A stretch of 64,000 bases of DNA from Sulfitobacter mediterraneus. Lineage in GTDB: Bacteria > Pseudomonadota > Alphaproteobacteria > Rhodobacterales > Rhodobacteraceae. Positions 32,987 through 41,636 of the stretch are shown here, in pieces. The notes under the pieces are model-generated. The model did no database searches, was not told the DNA's origin, and saw only the letters and a list, made by a program, of their open reading frames with translations. The stretch spans positions 1 through 64,000 of the forward strand of contig NZ_QBKU01000014.1 of assembly GCF_003054325.1 (NCBI RefSeq), read 5' to 3'. The position numbers and the translations under genes are program-made. How positions within the stretch are numbered: position 1 is the first letter of the stretch; the number at the start of each line of letters is the position of its first letter.

Positions 32987-34027
32987 TTATTCGGCTGCCT
33001 CATCCATCATATCCTCGCCCTCGTCGGGCATTTCGACCACCCCTTCAGACACCAAACGCAGCGCCCCTTCGACCAATTCCGATTGCGCTTGCTTGACGTC
33101 TTTGGATTTGACGGGGCCCATTGATTCCATCTCTTCTTGCAGCATTCCGCGTGACCGAGAGGGCAGGGATTCAAGGAAATGTTCGCGTACTTCTTTTTTG
33201 GCGCCGCGCAGGGCAAGAGGCAGGGTGTTGCCGGAAACCTCGCGCATGATCTTGCCAAGTGTGACGGGTTCGAACTTCATAAGATCATCAAATACAAACA
33301 TTTTTTGTTTGATCGCGCGGAACTGATCAGGCTGGCGTTCCTCCAATTCGCGGGAGAGATTGCCAAATAAATCTTCGTCGAGCTTGTTAAATATCGAGAC
33401 AAGCTGCCCTTCGACACGGGCCTCTGCGCTGCGCCCGGCCTTGGCCAAAACATCGTCACGCAGCGTGTTTTCGATATTCATGATCGTGTCGTTTGGCAGG
33501 TTGTCCATCTCCATCACCCGCTCAATCAGATCGGTTGCGCGGTCGGCGCCCAGCAAGGGCAACACTTTGGCCGCAGCATCCGGGCGAATGCGGGAGAGGA
33601 TCACAGCAACAGTTTGATTGTGTTCTTTGCGCAGGAACTCAACCAGTTGTTTCTCGTCTAGATCTGAAAGGTCGCGCCAAACATTGTCGGTGGTATTGCC
33701 GTCAATCTCCTGAAGAATTTCTGCCACCCGCTCTTCTGGTAGAAACTCTTTGAGCAAGCCCCGCGCCGCTTCGATGGAGCCGACGACCCCTCCGATCTGG
33801 CTGACCTTTTGGCCAAATTCGACCATGATTTCCTCGACCACGCTGGCATCCACTTCGCCCATGGTTGAGATGGCTGTGGTGATTTGGCGGATCTCCGGCA
33901 CGTCCAGTTTTTGCATCAATGCACCGCCGCGTTCTTCGCCCAGACACAGGAATAGAATCGCTGATTTTTGCGCGCCGGACATGCGGCGGTGTTTGCGGAA
34001 GGGGACGAATTGATTCATTGGTGTCAA
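32987..34027 (-). CDS. fliG: Flagellar motor switch protein FliG
   Basis: 346 residues. FliG forms the top of the C-ring and transmits torque from the stator. The N-terminal domain binds FliF; the middle domain contains LRKEHNQTVAVILSRI, where most FliG proteins have EHPQ, so the Pro is replaced by Asn. The C-terminal torque helix region (FVFDDLMKFEPVTLGKIMREV) keeps its charged residues. The C-terminus is a long acidic extension (EGEDMMDEAAE). It has its own promoter region with a paired CAAGGATA motif (34057-34080) and is 85 bases after fliP. Confidence 0.93.
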   Translation of the reverse strand: MTPMNQFVPFRKHRRMSGAQKSAILFLCLGEERGGALMQKLDVPEIRQITTAISTMGEVDASVVEEIMVEFGQKVSQIGGVVGSIEAARGLLKEFLPEERVAEILQEIDGNTTDNVWRDLSDLDEKQLVEFLRKEHNQTVAVILSRIRPDAAAKVLPLLGADRATDLIERVMEMDNLPNDTIMNIENTLRDDVLAKAGRSAEARVEGQLVSIFNKLDEDLFGNLSRELEERQPDQFRAIKQKMFVFDDLMKFEPVTLGKIMREVSGNTLPLALRGAKKEVREHFLESLPSRSRGMLQEEMESMGPVKSKDVKQAQSELVEGALRLVSEGVVEMPDEGEDMMDEAAE

Positions 34028-34056
34028 ATGTCCTGATCACGAGCGAAAGGTTTAAC

Positions 34057-34080
34057 CAAGGATAAACCAAGCTATCCTTG
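34057..34080. promoter_or_regulatory. Paired CAAGGATA motif upstream of fliG
   Basis: CAAGGATA-N8-TATCCTTG, perfect arms, in the opposite arrangement to motA and flgB/fliI but with the same 8-base gap. Overlaps a TTAA-N7-TAAAC sequence at 34052 that differs from the CtrA box at one position. Confidence 0.6.
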
Positions 34081-34111
34081 TTGAACATCTCTTTCTTTGG
34101 AGAATGGACGT

Positions 34112-34930
34112 TTAGCCAGATAAATATGATTGAATAAGCGAGCCTGCGAGCATGTACCAACCGTCAATCAAAACAAAGAAAATCACTTTGAAGGGCAGTG
34201 AAACCAAAACTGGCGGCAGCATCATCATACCGGCACTCATCAACACCGAAGCAACGATCAAATCGATGGCTACGAAAGGCAGGTAAATCAGGAACCCGAT
34301 CGTAAAAGCGCGGCGCAGTTCCGAGATCATGAAGCCCGGGACCAGCACGCGCCAGCTGGGCACAGCGTCGGGGCCGTCTGTCGGATCCGGGGTTTCGCCG
34401 GCGATGTCTTGAAACAGTTGCAGATCCTTGTCGCGGGTGTTGACCAACATGAATTCGCGGAACGGCTCTGCGATGTTCTGCATGGCCTGCTCTTCGGTGA
34501 TGGCGTTGCGGATCAAGGGCTGCACGCCGCCTTGCCATGCGTCATCGAACACCGGTTGCATCACGAAAAACGTCATGAAAAGGGCCATGGCGTTGAGCAC
34601 GATATTGGGCGGTGTCTGGTTCAGACCCAAGGCGAGACGCAGCATCGCAAAGACGATCACAAAGCGGGTAAAGCTGGTCATCACGACCAACAAACCGGGT
34701 GCAACACTCAGGAATGTGACAACCGCGAAAAGCTGGATCAATCGGCCAGAAAGGCTTGCACCGGCATCACTTCCGGGCTCGGTATTGCCCAGAGTGGTGG
34801 ATAGATCGCGGATCAGGCCACCAATTTCGCTGTCCTGTGCGCTGGCCCATTGCGCCCCCAAAAGGACAAACAGCGCGGCGGCGGCCAGCGGGGCAAAGGC
34901 CCTGCGCAAAGAGGAGGCGAAACAGGACAA
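34112..34930 (-). CDS. fliP: Flagellar export gate protein FliP
   Basis: 272 residues with an N-terminal signal sequence (LAAAALFVLLGAQWASAQ), as in most FliP proteins. The family core includes FTRFVIVFAMLRLALGLNQTPPN and the C-terminal helices FTIGFLIYLPFVAIDLIVASVLMSAG-type region. FliP with FliQ and FliR makes the export gate in the inner membrane. It is the last of the fliF-fliH-fliN-fliP series, 2 bases after fliN. Confidence 0.96.
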   Translation of the reverse strand: MSCFASSLRRAFAPLAAAALFVLLGAQWASAQDSEIGGLIRDLSTTLGNTEPGSDAGASLSGRLIQLFAVVTFLSVAPGLLVVMTSFTRFVIVFAMLRLALGLNQTPPNIVLNAMALFMTFFVMQPVFDDAWQGGVQPLIRNAITEEQAMQNIAEPFREFMLVNTRDKDLQLFQDIAGETPDPTDGPDAVPSWRVLVPGFMISELRRAFTIGFLIYLPFVAIDLIVASVLMSAGMMMLPPVLVSLPFKVIFFVLIDGWYMLAGSLIQSYLSG

Positions 34931-34932
34931 GA

Positions 34933-35307
34933 TCAGACGTCTGTGATGAAATCTTTGACAATTTCCCGCAGCGCAACGCCAAGCATATCGCCCTGCACTC
35001 GAACCAGATCACCACGGGCCACCATGCGGTCGTTGATCATGATATCAACGGGTTCACCGATGCGGCGATCCAATTCGATCACTGACCCCTTGGTCAGATC
35101 AAGCAGTTCCGAGATCGGCATGCGGCTGCGGCCCAGAACGACACGGACATCCAATTTGACGCCAAAGATTGCATCGAGGCTTTTGCCTTCGCCAGATTTG
35201 CCCGCTTTGGGCTTGTCGGTCGTGGCTTCGGGGGCCAATTCATCGGGGTTGATTTGCGCCGATTGTGGGGTCTCCATTTCGGCAGCTTCCTGTTTTTCGT
35301 CTACCAT
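34933..35307 (-). CDS. fliN: Flagellar motor switch protein FliN
   Basis: 124 residues. The SpoA domain occupies the C-terminal 80 residues (LDVRVVLGRSRMPISELLDL, then RIGEPVDIMINDRMVARGDL and the end VKDFITDV). The N-terminal 45 residues are acidic and probably flexible. FliN forms the bottom of the C-ring with FliM. It directly follows fliH (no gap) in the fliF unit. Confidence 0.95.
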   Translation of the reverse strand: MVDEKQEAAEMETPQSAQINPDELAPEATTDKPKAGKSGEGKSLDAIFGVKLDVRVVLGRSRMPISELLDLTKGSVIELDRRIGEPVDIMINDRMVARGDLVRVQGDMLGVALREIVKDFITDV

Positions 35308-35970
35308 TTATCCAGCTTTCCCAGTGGCTTCGTTGAATTCTTTTGCCGCGGTGGCAAGGGAGGCCAGCACCGCGATACTGGCTTGTTCGATGTCATAATC
35401 CAGACGCCCGCCCTTCCATCTGACCTGTGCAGCGCTGCCTGTCAGTTCGGGGTCGGCAACCACGTCAATCTGCGCAGAGCGGGAGGCCGAGGCGAGCCAT
35501 TCGGGCGCTTCGGTTTGCAAGGTTTCGGTGACATCCGGGCAGGCGCGAATGGTCAGAACCGGATCGGTTCGTGCAAGGGCCACACTTTGCCGTATGCGTT
35601 CGATCGCAAGGTCCGTGCCGTAGTTTTCAAGGAGTTCCGGCACCAAGCGTTCGGCAATTCCCAAGAACAGTTCAACGATGTCCCGCTCTGATGTGCGGCG
35701 CAGTTCAGCATCTTGTTCCAGCACGGCGTTTAGCTGATCGCGGATGGCGGTGCGTTCTTGTGTCAGCCGATTTTCCCGCGCGGTGTCGTATTCGCCTTGG
35801 GCGTCTTGACGGCCCACAGAGCGCCCTGCGTCAAAGCCCTCTTGGCGGGCTTCCTTGATGCGCAATTCCTGCTCCGCAAAGGCTGCGAGGTCGCTCATCT
35901 TGTCTTGGGGCGAGGCCTTGTTGCCCGTTGACGGTTCGCTGTCAAAGTTGCGATGAAACAGATCGATCAT
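35308..35970 (-). CDS. fliH: FliH-like flagellar export ATPase regulator
   Basis: 220 residues. A charged helical N-terminal half with Gly-spaced residues (AARQEGFDAGRSVGRQDAQGE-like region) leads to the C-terminal domain with VALARTDPVLTIRACPDVTETL and VRWKGGRLDYDIEQAS, consistent with FliH/YscL proteins that bind FliI. The assignment also rests on position: between fliF, which it overlaps by four bases, and fliN. Sequence conservation of FliH is low in general. Confidence 0.8.
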   Translation of the reverse strand: MIDLFHRNFDSEPSTGNKASPQDKMSDLAAFAEQELRIKEARQEGFDAGRSVGRQDAQGEYDTARENRLTQERTAIRDQLNAVLEQDAELRRTSERDIVELFLGIAERLVPELLENYGTDLAIERIRQSVALARTDPVLTIRACPDVTETLQTEAPEWLASASRSAQIDVVADPELTGSAAQVRWKGGRLDYDIEQASIAVLASLATAAKEFNEATGKAG

Positions 35971-37703
35971 GCTTCGGCCTCAGTCATCAACCATGAGCGC
36001 AACACACGAAGCACTTCCTCCGGTTTTTCATCAGCAAGGCGTTGAATATTATCAATTTTCTTTTTGCGCAAATTGCCGCGAATGCCTTGTTTCTCGACAT
36101 ATTCCTGATCTTCCTCATCGCCGTAATCATCGGTGAGTAAATCCCGGGCATCCACGCCGTTAGCCGCAGTGCGAGCCGTACCCGGAAGAGCCGCCGCCGC
36201 TGTCTGGTTTTCGCCGTTGGGCAGGGCCTGCATGCCCGCAGATCCGGCTGGCAAGGCATCAACATCGGCTGTCTCGCCTGCAGCAAGGGCAGGGGCGCCG
36301 CCGGTGGTTTCTGGATCGGCTTCGAGCTGTTCTGGCGGGTTGAGACGGCGCAGGATGGGGCGCACGCCCATCACCATGATCAACCCGACGATCAGCAGGG
36401 CCATAACGCTCCGGATGATGGTGACGATGTTTTCCGAAAGGTTATCCATCAAGGACATTTCAACCGGGTCGCCCAAATCCATAGAGTAATCCATGAACCG
36501 CATACTATCGACCGAGACGCTATCGCCGCGGTTTTCCTGGAAACCCACGGCGGATTTCACCAGCTCGGTCAGGCGGTTCAATTCTTCTGGGCTGCGCTCT
36601 GCATAGGTCACGTCAGAGCCATCTACGTTGTAGATCCCGTTGATCAGAACCGCGACCGTCATGCGGCGCACGTCGCCGGCCTCGCGGATGATTTCGCGGC
36701 GGGTATTGCCGATTTCGTATTGCACCAATTCATCGGATTCAGAGCGGTTCGAGGTTGCGCCGCCGCCTTCGCCGCCAAGGGCAGCGGGGATGTTGTTTTC
36801 GATGCCGACGTTGCCGCCGTCTTCGGAGCCGCTTTGGCTTTCGGATTTATTTTCGGTGGACCGGACGACCTGCTGATCAGGGTCAAAGGTTTGTTCTACA
36901 ATGACTTCTCGTTGCGTGACGAGATCGACATTGACCCGAACCCGCGCATTGCCTGCGCCCACACGTGCTGTCAGGATATTCTGGATCTCCTGACCCAAAC
37001 GGTCTTCGATACCCGCTTTGGCAGATTGGATCGTGGCCTGACCGTTGCCGTCGGTGCCTTCGGCGAGGATGGTTTCACCGCTGGCGGAAAGGACAGTGAC
37101 CCGCGCCAGATCAAGCTCTGCCACAGCGGAAGCGACCAATGTGCGCACCGCGACTGCTTGTTTACGGGTGACGGCGCGGCCCGGTTCGGGACGCACGATG
37201 ATGGAGGCACGTGGCGCCGGTGCCTCGCGGGAAAAGGGTTCGCGATCTGGCAGGACCAGATGCACCCGCGCGGTGGAAATGCCGTCAATGGTCTGGATGG
37301 ATCTGGCCAACTCTCCTTCCATGGCGCGCATGCGATTGATCTTTTGCAGGAAGGAGTTCATCGCCAGCCCGCTTTTTTCGTCAAACAGCTCCCAACCGGG
37401 ATCGCCATCGATTGCAACACCGGATTCAGCCAGAACCATCCGCGCACGGGCGGCATCGGGGCGGGGGACAGATACGCTGGACCCGTCTTCGGACACCGAT
37501 ACCTTGAAGCCGGCATTGGCGAGGGTGGCCTCGATCGAATTGGCGGAGGTGACCGAGAGGTTTGAGTAGATAGGTGCATAATCGGGGGTCGCGACGGCAT
37601 TGAGGCCCAGCAACATCGCAAGGATCACCCCCACGGCGGTCCCTGCAAGGATAAGCAGCCGTTGGCGACCAAGCGCCATCAAATTGTCGATCAAACCCTG
37701 CAC
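35967..37703 (-). CDS. fliF: Flagellar MS-ring protein FliF
   Basis: 578 residues. Two transmembrane helices flank a large periplasmic region: residues about 15-34 (LLILAGTAVGVILAMLLGL) and about 440-462 (VTIIRSVMALLIVGLIMVMG). The first ring domain starts after YAPIYSNLS; the second has SARVHLVLPDREPFSRE, and the third follows with GAGNARVRVNVDLVTQREVI. The C-terminal FliG-binding segment includes IDNIQRLADEKPEEVLRVLRSW. It begins the fliF-fliH-fliN-fliP unit and is divergent from fliL across a region with a CtrA-type box (37741-37755). Confidence 0.96.
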   Translation of the reverse strand: MQGLIDNLMALGRQRLLILAGTAVGVILAMLLGLNAVATPDYAPIYSNLSVTSANSIEATLANAGFKVSVSEDGSSVSVPRPDAARARMVLAESGVAIDGDPGWELFDEKSGLAMNSFLQKINRMRAMEGELARSIQTIDGISTARVHLVLPDREPFSREAPAPRASIIVRPEPGRAVTRKQAVAVRTLVASAVAELDLARVTVLSASGETILAEGTDGNGQATIQSAKAGIEDRLGQEIQNILTARVGAGNARVRVNVDLVTQREVIVEQTFDPDQQVVRSTENKSESQSGSEDGGNVGIENNIPAALGGEGGGATSNRSESDELVQYEIGNTRREIIREAGDVRRMTVAVLINGIYNVDGSDVTYAERSPEELNRLTELVKSAVGFQENRGDSVSVDSMRFMDYSMDLGDPVEMSLMDNLSENIVTIIRSVMALLIVGLIMVMGVRPILRRLNPPEQLEADPETTGGAPALAAGETADVDALPAGSAGMQALPNGENQTAAAALPGTARTAANGVDARDLLTDDYGDEEDQEYVEKQGIRGNLRKKKIDNIQRLADEKPEEVLRVLRSWLMTEAEA

Positions 37704-37740
37704 GAAACGCTCCGCTTATTTTTCTTGTCACTATACAGCA

Positions 37741-37755
37741 TTAAGAAAAGGTTAA
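37741..37755. promoter_or_regulatory. CtrA-type box between fliF and fliL
   Basis: TTAA-GAAAAGG-TTAA, 38-52 bases before the fliF ATG and 82-96 before fliL. It lacks the final C of the full consensus on both strands. A second sequence TTAA-N7-TAAAC starts at 37765, and a TATTCTTG half-site is at 37807-37814. Confidence 0.6.
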
Positions 37756-37806
37756 AAGCAAGAATTAACCAAAACTAAACTTGTGTTTTACCAGAAAAAG
37801 ACGGAT

Positions 37807-37814
37807 TATTCTTG
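37807..37814 (+). promoter_or_regulatory. TATTCTTG half-site before fliL
   Basis: Same half-site as the left arm at flgB/fliI (46724), 23 bases before the fliL ATG, without a good second arm at the 8-base spacing (best 5 of 8). Confidence 0.35.
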
Positions 37815-37836
37815 AGTAGAGGAGCCCATTTTATCC

Positions 37837-38523
37837 ATGGCTGGCAAGGCAAAAGAAAAGCGCAAACCAGAGGAGGCGGCTGAGGGGGATGCCCCGGAGG
37901 CCAAGCCCAAAGGTTCGAAGAAGATGCTCGTGGCGGCCATGTTGTTTTGCCTGGTGTCGCTTGGCGCGGGCTTTTTCCTGGCGCGGATGGCCTACATGCA
38001 AGACGCCGAAGCCTATGAGCCCGAGTACAAGGATGAAGACGAGGCGCTCGGCGAGGACATGGAGGATGGCAAAGAGGGCAAGGATGATCACGCCGAAAAA
38101 GGCAATGGCATCACTGATCCACTGGCCAAAGACGGGCATGAGGCCGAAAAGGCCGAGGCGCTGAAGGCCAAGGATGAAGGTGGTCATGGTGAGGCCACCC
38201 ATGACAGCGGCTTGCTGGATTTTGGCGAGATGCTGACCAACATCGAAGGTTATGATGTCAACGGCGCGCCGACACGGGCCTTTCTCAAGGTTAATCTGGT
38301 GGTGGCCTACAGACCAGAAGAGGGCGCATCCGAGGTTATGGAAGAACGCCAGGCGTTCATGCGGGATCTGTTCAACTCCTACCTGCGCGGGCTGACTGAG
38401 GCTGATGTGCGCGGGATGGCGGGCCTGTTGTTTGTAAAATCAGAATTGCTCAAACGGGCGCGGGCGGCGGCGGGCAGTGATCTGCCGCAGGAAATTCTCA
38501 TCAAAGATCTGATTGTTCAGTAA
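37837..38523 (+). CDS. fliL: Flagellar basal-body-associated protein FliL
   Basis: 228 residues. A basic cytoplasmic N-terminus is followed by a transmembrane helix (about 28-50: MLVAAMLFCLVSLGAGFFLA) and a long acidic linker of about 65 residues. The C-terminal FliL domain has the typical YRPEEGASEVMEERQAFMRD and the ending ILIKDLIVQ. FliL surrounds stators at the motor. It opens the fliL-fliM-DUF6468-motE unit. A second, shorter FliL-like protein is encoded at 61033. Confidence 0.92.
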   Translation: MAGKAKEKRKPEEAAEGDAPEAKPKGSKKMLVAAMLFCLVSLGAGFFLARMAYMQDAEAYEPEYKDEDEALGEDMEDGKEGKDDHAEKGNGITDPLAKDGHEAEKAEALKAKDEGGHGEATHDSGLLDFGEMLTNIEGYDVNGAPTRAFLKVNLVVAYRPEEGASEVMEERQAFMRDLFNSYLRGLTEADVRGMAGLLFVKSELLKRARAAAGSDLPQEILIKDLIVQ

Positions 38524-38534
38524 GGAATGCAGCG

Positions 38535-39488
38535 GTGAATCAAGCACTGGCAGAGGAAAAGGTCGAAGCCGAAGAGGACAATCTCATTGATGAGATTATC
38601 CGCCTGTCGGATTTCACGTTCGACCGTTTGCCGATGCTCGACATCATCGGGGAACGTTTGGTCGAAAATATCTCGGTCGCTTTTCCTGATTTGATGCGGT
38701 CACTGTGCGAGGCGTCTTTGGTGCAGCTGGATTATATTCCGATGGGCCAGATCATCGAAGGGTTGCCGCAAAACGCGCTGTTGGCGGTGGGCACCGGCCA
38801 TCCCTTTGAAGGGGAGATCATGCTGGCGATTGACCGGACGTTGTTCATGACATCGGTTGAGCTGATGTTGGGCGGGACCGCCAAGCAGATCAACGATGAC
38901 GACGGCGATGAATATACCGCTATTGAGCTGGCCTTTGGCGAACGTCTGGCAGCGGCCATTCTGGCGGAACTTCAACGGGCTTTGTCCGTGGTTGGCAAAG
39001 CCGCGCTTGAGCTTGATCGCGTGGATACAGACCCGGACGCGGCCAGTGTGGCCAAACATTCGGCCCTTTGTGCGCGGATGAAACTTTCCGTTGCGATGGC
39101 GGGGCATGCCGGGGTTTTGGACGTTGTTATCCCCTATGACGCGCTTGAGCCGATCCGCCCGGATCTGGGAAAGATCTATTTTGGTGATCGCGGTCAGGCG
39201 CAGAATGTCTGGCAGGATCTGATCAGCGACCAGATTGAACGGGCACATATGGAATTGGAAGTGGTGATGGCCGAGGAGGCGATCCCGATACAGAAAATTA
39301 TGGCATGGCAGCCCGGTGATACCGTGGAATTCGGGATCGAAGAGGGGCAAGACGCGATCATGACCTGTGCCGATGCGCCGATGTTCAAAGTGTCCCTTGG
39401 CAAACGCAACAACGGCTTTGTGGCCGTGCAAATTACAGAAAAACTCTCAGCTTTGGAGGTGCCCGAAAATGATGGCGACGATAATTGA
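38535..39488 (+). CDS. fliM: Flagellar motor switch protein FliM
   Basis: 317 residues from GTG 38535. The CheC-like middle domain (about 40-225) and the C-terminal SpoA domain (about 235-310, MELEVVMAEEAIPIQKIMAW then VSLGKRNNGFVAVQI) are recognisable. The extreme N-terminus lacks the usual LSQxEIDALL motif to which phosphorylated CheY binds; it reads EEDNLIDEIIRLSDF. This could be a divergent version or real loss. It follows fliL by 11 bases, and the DUF6468 gene begins within its last 20 bases. Confidence 0.9.
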   Translation: MNQALAEEKVEAEEDNLIDEIIRLSDFTFDRLPMLDIIGERLVENISVAFPDLMRSLCEASLVQLDYIPMGQIIEGLPQNALLAVGTGHPFEGEIMLAIDRTLFMTSVELMLGGTAKQINDDDGDEYTAIELAFGERLAAAILAELQRALSVVGKAALELDRVDTDPDAASVAKHSALCARMKLSVAMAGHAGVLDVVIPYDALEPIRPDLGKIYFGDRGQAQNVWQDLISDQIERAHMELEVVMAEEAIPIQKIMAWQPGDTVEFGIEEGQDAIMTCADAPMFKVSLGKRNNGFVAVQITEKLSALEVPENDGDDN

Positions 39489-39840
39489 TGGTGTGATCAT
39501 TGTGCTGCTGGTGGGGAGCATTGCCTATGGCTATTCGGTGTCGCGCAAGGTGCGGCAACTGATGGCAACGCTCAAGGAGCTGGAGCCATTGGTGAATGAG
39601 TTTTCCTCGGCGGTGGATAAGACCGAGCATTCCGTGCATCTGATGCGCGAGAACATCGAAGTGGCAGAGCAGGTTCAGGAGCCGCAAGTGAAGGCGGTGC
39701 CCGACACACCGGTTGAGGCGGCATTCTCCAGCCGCCGTGCACCATCCGACGCGCCCGAAGTGCCGGGCCTGCGGGTGATGCGTGACAAGAAAGATCTGGT
39801 GCGCAAGTTCTTTGAAACCTCTTCAACGGCGAGGGTCTGA
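39469..39840 (+). CDS. DUF6468 membrane-anchored flagellar-cluster protein
   Basis: About 123 residues from ATG 39469, which has GGAGGT 8 bases upstream. It overlaps the end of fliM by 20 bases. An N-terminal transmembrane helix (IIDGVIIVLLVGSIAYGYSV) is followed by a heptad-like helix (KVRQLMATLKELEPLVNEFS) and a variable basic tail ending KDLVRKFFETSSTARV. The family (DUF6468, from memory) occurs next to fliM and motE-like genes in Alphaproteobacteria and has no established function. Confidence 0.8.
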   Translation: MMATIIDGVIIVLLVGSIAYGYSVSRKVRQLMATLKELEPLVNEFSSAVDKTEHSVHLMRENIEVAEQVQEPQVKAVPDTPVEAAFSSRRAPSDAPEVPGLRVMRDKKDLVRKFFETSSTARV

Positions 39841-39843
39841 TCC

Positions 39844-40503
39844 ATGCTGCGACTGCTGAGCGGTAAGGTGATTTTGGGTGGTTTGGGGCTGACGTTGTTT
39901 GCCAAGGCGGCGATGTCATTTCCCGAGCTGCCGATGTTCAACACGGTTGATCCGGTACAGGATGTAGCCGTTGTTCAGACCGCGGCGGCAGAAAAGAAAG
40001 ACGCGGCGCCCGAGCCGGCAAAGGACGTTCCGCCGCTGGTGGCCGATCTGCCGATGGGCGGCAGCGAATGCGAAGCGCCAGAAGATGTGTTGCGGTCACT
40101 GGCCCGCGAACGCGAGCTGGTAGAGCTGCAAAAGCAGGAAGTTCTGGACCGCCAGGCCGAATTGGCATTGGCGCGGGAACGGTTGGCAATTGAAAAGGGG
40201 TCACTGACAGAGTTGCAAGCCTCTATCGAGGCACTTTTGGGCCGAATTGAAGCCAACAAGACCGATGATTTGAACCGGTTGATCGACTTTTACAAAAACA
40301 TGAAACCAGCGGATGCTGCGCGGATCATGGACGATCTGGATATTGAGACCACTGTGATGGTGCTTGGCACGATGAACCCAAGATCCGCGGCCCCGATCCT
40401 TGCCAAGGTTTCACCAGTGCGGGCGCGGGCGGTGTCAAAGATCATTCTGGAACGGTCACAATTGCCGGGCGATCAGGATCTGGTCGGGATCAAGCTCAAG
40501 TAA
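39844..40503 (+). CDS. motE: MotE-like periplasmic coiled-coil protein
   Basis: 219 residues. The N-terminal hydrophobic segment (VILGGLGLTLFAKAAMS) acts as signal anchor. A coiled coil of about 75 residues follows (LARERELVELQKQEVLDRQ and on), then an MgtE-N-like helical domain (DFYKNMKPADAARIMDDLD, ILAKVSPVRARAVSKIILE). This matches MotE of rhizobia, a periplasmic chaperone for MotC, and related proteins in flagellar clusters. No obvious motC is present here, although the helical-repeat protein at 56104 could be a partner. It is the last gene of the fliL unit and converges with flhB. Confidence 0.8.
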   Translation: MLRLLSGKVILGGLGLTLFAKAAMSFPELPMFNTVDPVQDVAVVQTAAAEKKDAAPEPAKDVPPLVADLPMGGSECEAPEDVLRSLARERELVELQKQEVLDRQAELALARERLAIEKGSLTELQASIEALLGRIEANKTDDLNRLIDFYKNMKPADAARIMDDLDIETTVMVLGTMNPRSAAPILAKVSPVRARAVSKIILERSQLPGDQDLVGIKLK

Positions 40504-40505
40504 GG

Positions 40506-41633
40506 TCAGTTCAGGCTGGTTTGCAGGGTCGAACCATCCGGGATCTTGTGCGGTTTGTTGTTTTTGCGATCAAAGACAAAGCTGATGATCTCGGCGACGA
40601 TCTCCCAATGTTCAACCGGCACCGGCTGATCAATCTCGACCGTATCATAGAGCAGACGCGCAAGCGGTTTGTTCTCGACCACGGGAATCTCGTTTTCAAA
40701 CGCCACCTCGCGGATGCGGTGGGCCAAGTGATCGGCACCTTTGGCGATACAGATCGGGGCGACATCCGTGATCGGGTCATATTTCAGCGCCACTGCAAAA
40801 TGGGTCGGGTTGGCGAGGATCACATCGGCAATTGGCACCACGGCGATGGTCCGCTGCTGCGACAGCTCGCGGCGGCGGCGGGCGCGTTTGCCGCGAATTT
40901 CGGGCGACCCTTCGCTTTCCTTGATCTCGTCGCGCAGTTCTTTCTGGCTCATCCGTTGTTTGCGGCGCCAATCGAACCTGCGCCACAGGATGTCGGCGAT
41001 CGCCAGAGGCACGAGAAAAATAGCAGCCGCCAACAACAGTTTGCCAGCAGCATTCACCAGATATCCGGGCAGAAATTCGGGGATAAAGCCGGATGTCATC
41101 CAAATCGCCCGCACTGCTTGATTGGTGATCCAGATGGCCATCGCCCCAACAGCAAAAACCTTGATGATGCTTTTGAGAAACTCGACAAAGGAGTTGGCGG
41201 AGAACAACCTTTTGAAGCCTTCGCGAGGTGAGATTTTCGACAGTTTGGGTTGGATGCGATCAAAAGCGATCACGGTTTCGCCCTGAATGGCCGCACCGAT
41301 CAAACCGCCGACCAGCAAGATGCCAAACAGTGGCGCAACAGCAATGGCCAGCGTGAGAAAGAAATCACCCATGATCTGGCCAAGGCGGGTCAGGCCCGGA
41401 TCACCGGTGGCAACTGTCAGGCTGGAGGCTTGTTCAATCAGCGCGGTCAAGGCGCCGACAACTTTTGGTGTTTGAAAAGGCAGAACCAGTGCGGTGATCC
41501 CCAAAAGCGCGATGACCGCCACCATATTGCCGGTCTCTTTGGAAGACGGCACATCCCCCTTGCGCCGCGCATCTTGCAGACGCTTTTCGGTGGGTTCTAA
41601 CGTCTTTTCTGTGCTGTCGTTGTTCTCAGCCAT
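40506..41633 (-). CDS. flhB: Flagellar export switch protein FlhB
   Basis: 375 residues. Four transmembrane helices in the N-terminal 210 residues, then the cytoplasmic domain with the self-cleavage site NPTH at residues 275-278 in ILANPTHFAVALKY. FlhB switches export from rod/hook to filament substrates and works with FliK, which is at the right end of the window. It overlaps nothing but starts 3 bases after fliR in the long unit from flgB. Confidence 0.96.
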   Translation of the reverse strand: MAENNDSTEKTLEPTEKRLQDARRKGDVPSSKETGNMVAVIALLGITALVLPFQTPKVVGALTALIEQASSLTVATGDPGLTRLGQIMGDFFLTLAIAVAPLFGILLVGGLIGAAIQGETVIAFDRIQPKLSKISPREGFKRLFSANSFVEFLKSIIKVFAVGAMAIWITNQAVRAIWMTSGFIPEFLPGYLVNAAGKLLLAAAIFLVPLAIADILWRRFDWRRKQRMSQKELRDEIKESEGSPEIRGKRARRRRELSQQRTIAVVPIADVILANPTHFAVALKYDPITDVAPICIAKGADHLAHRIREVAFENEIPVVENKPLARLLYDTVEIDQPVPVEHWEIVAEIISFVFDRKNNKPHKIPDGSTLQTSLN

Positions 41634-41636
41634 GTG

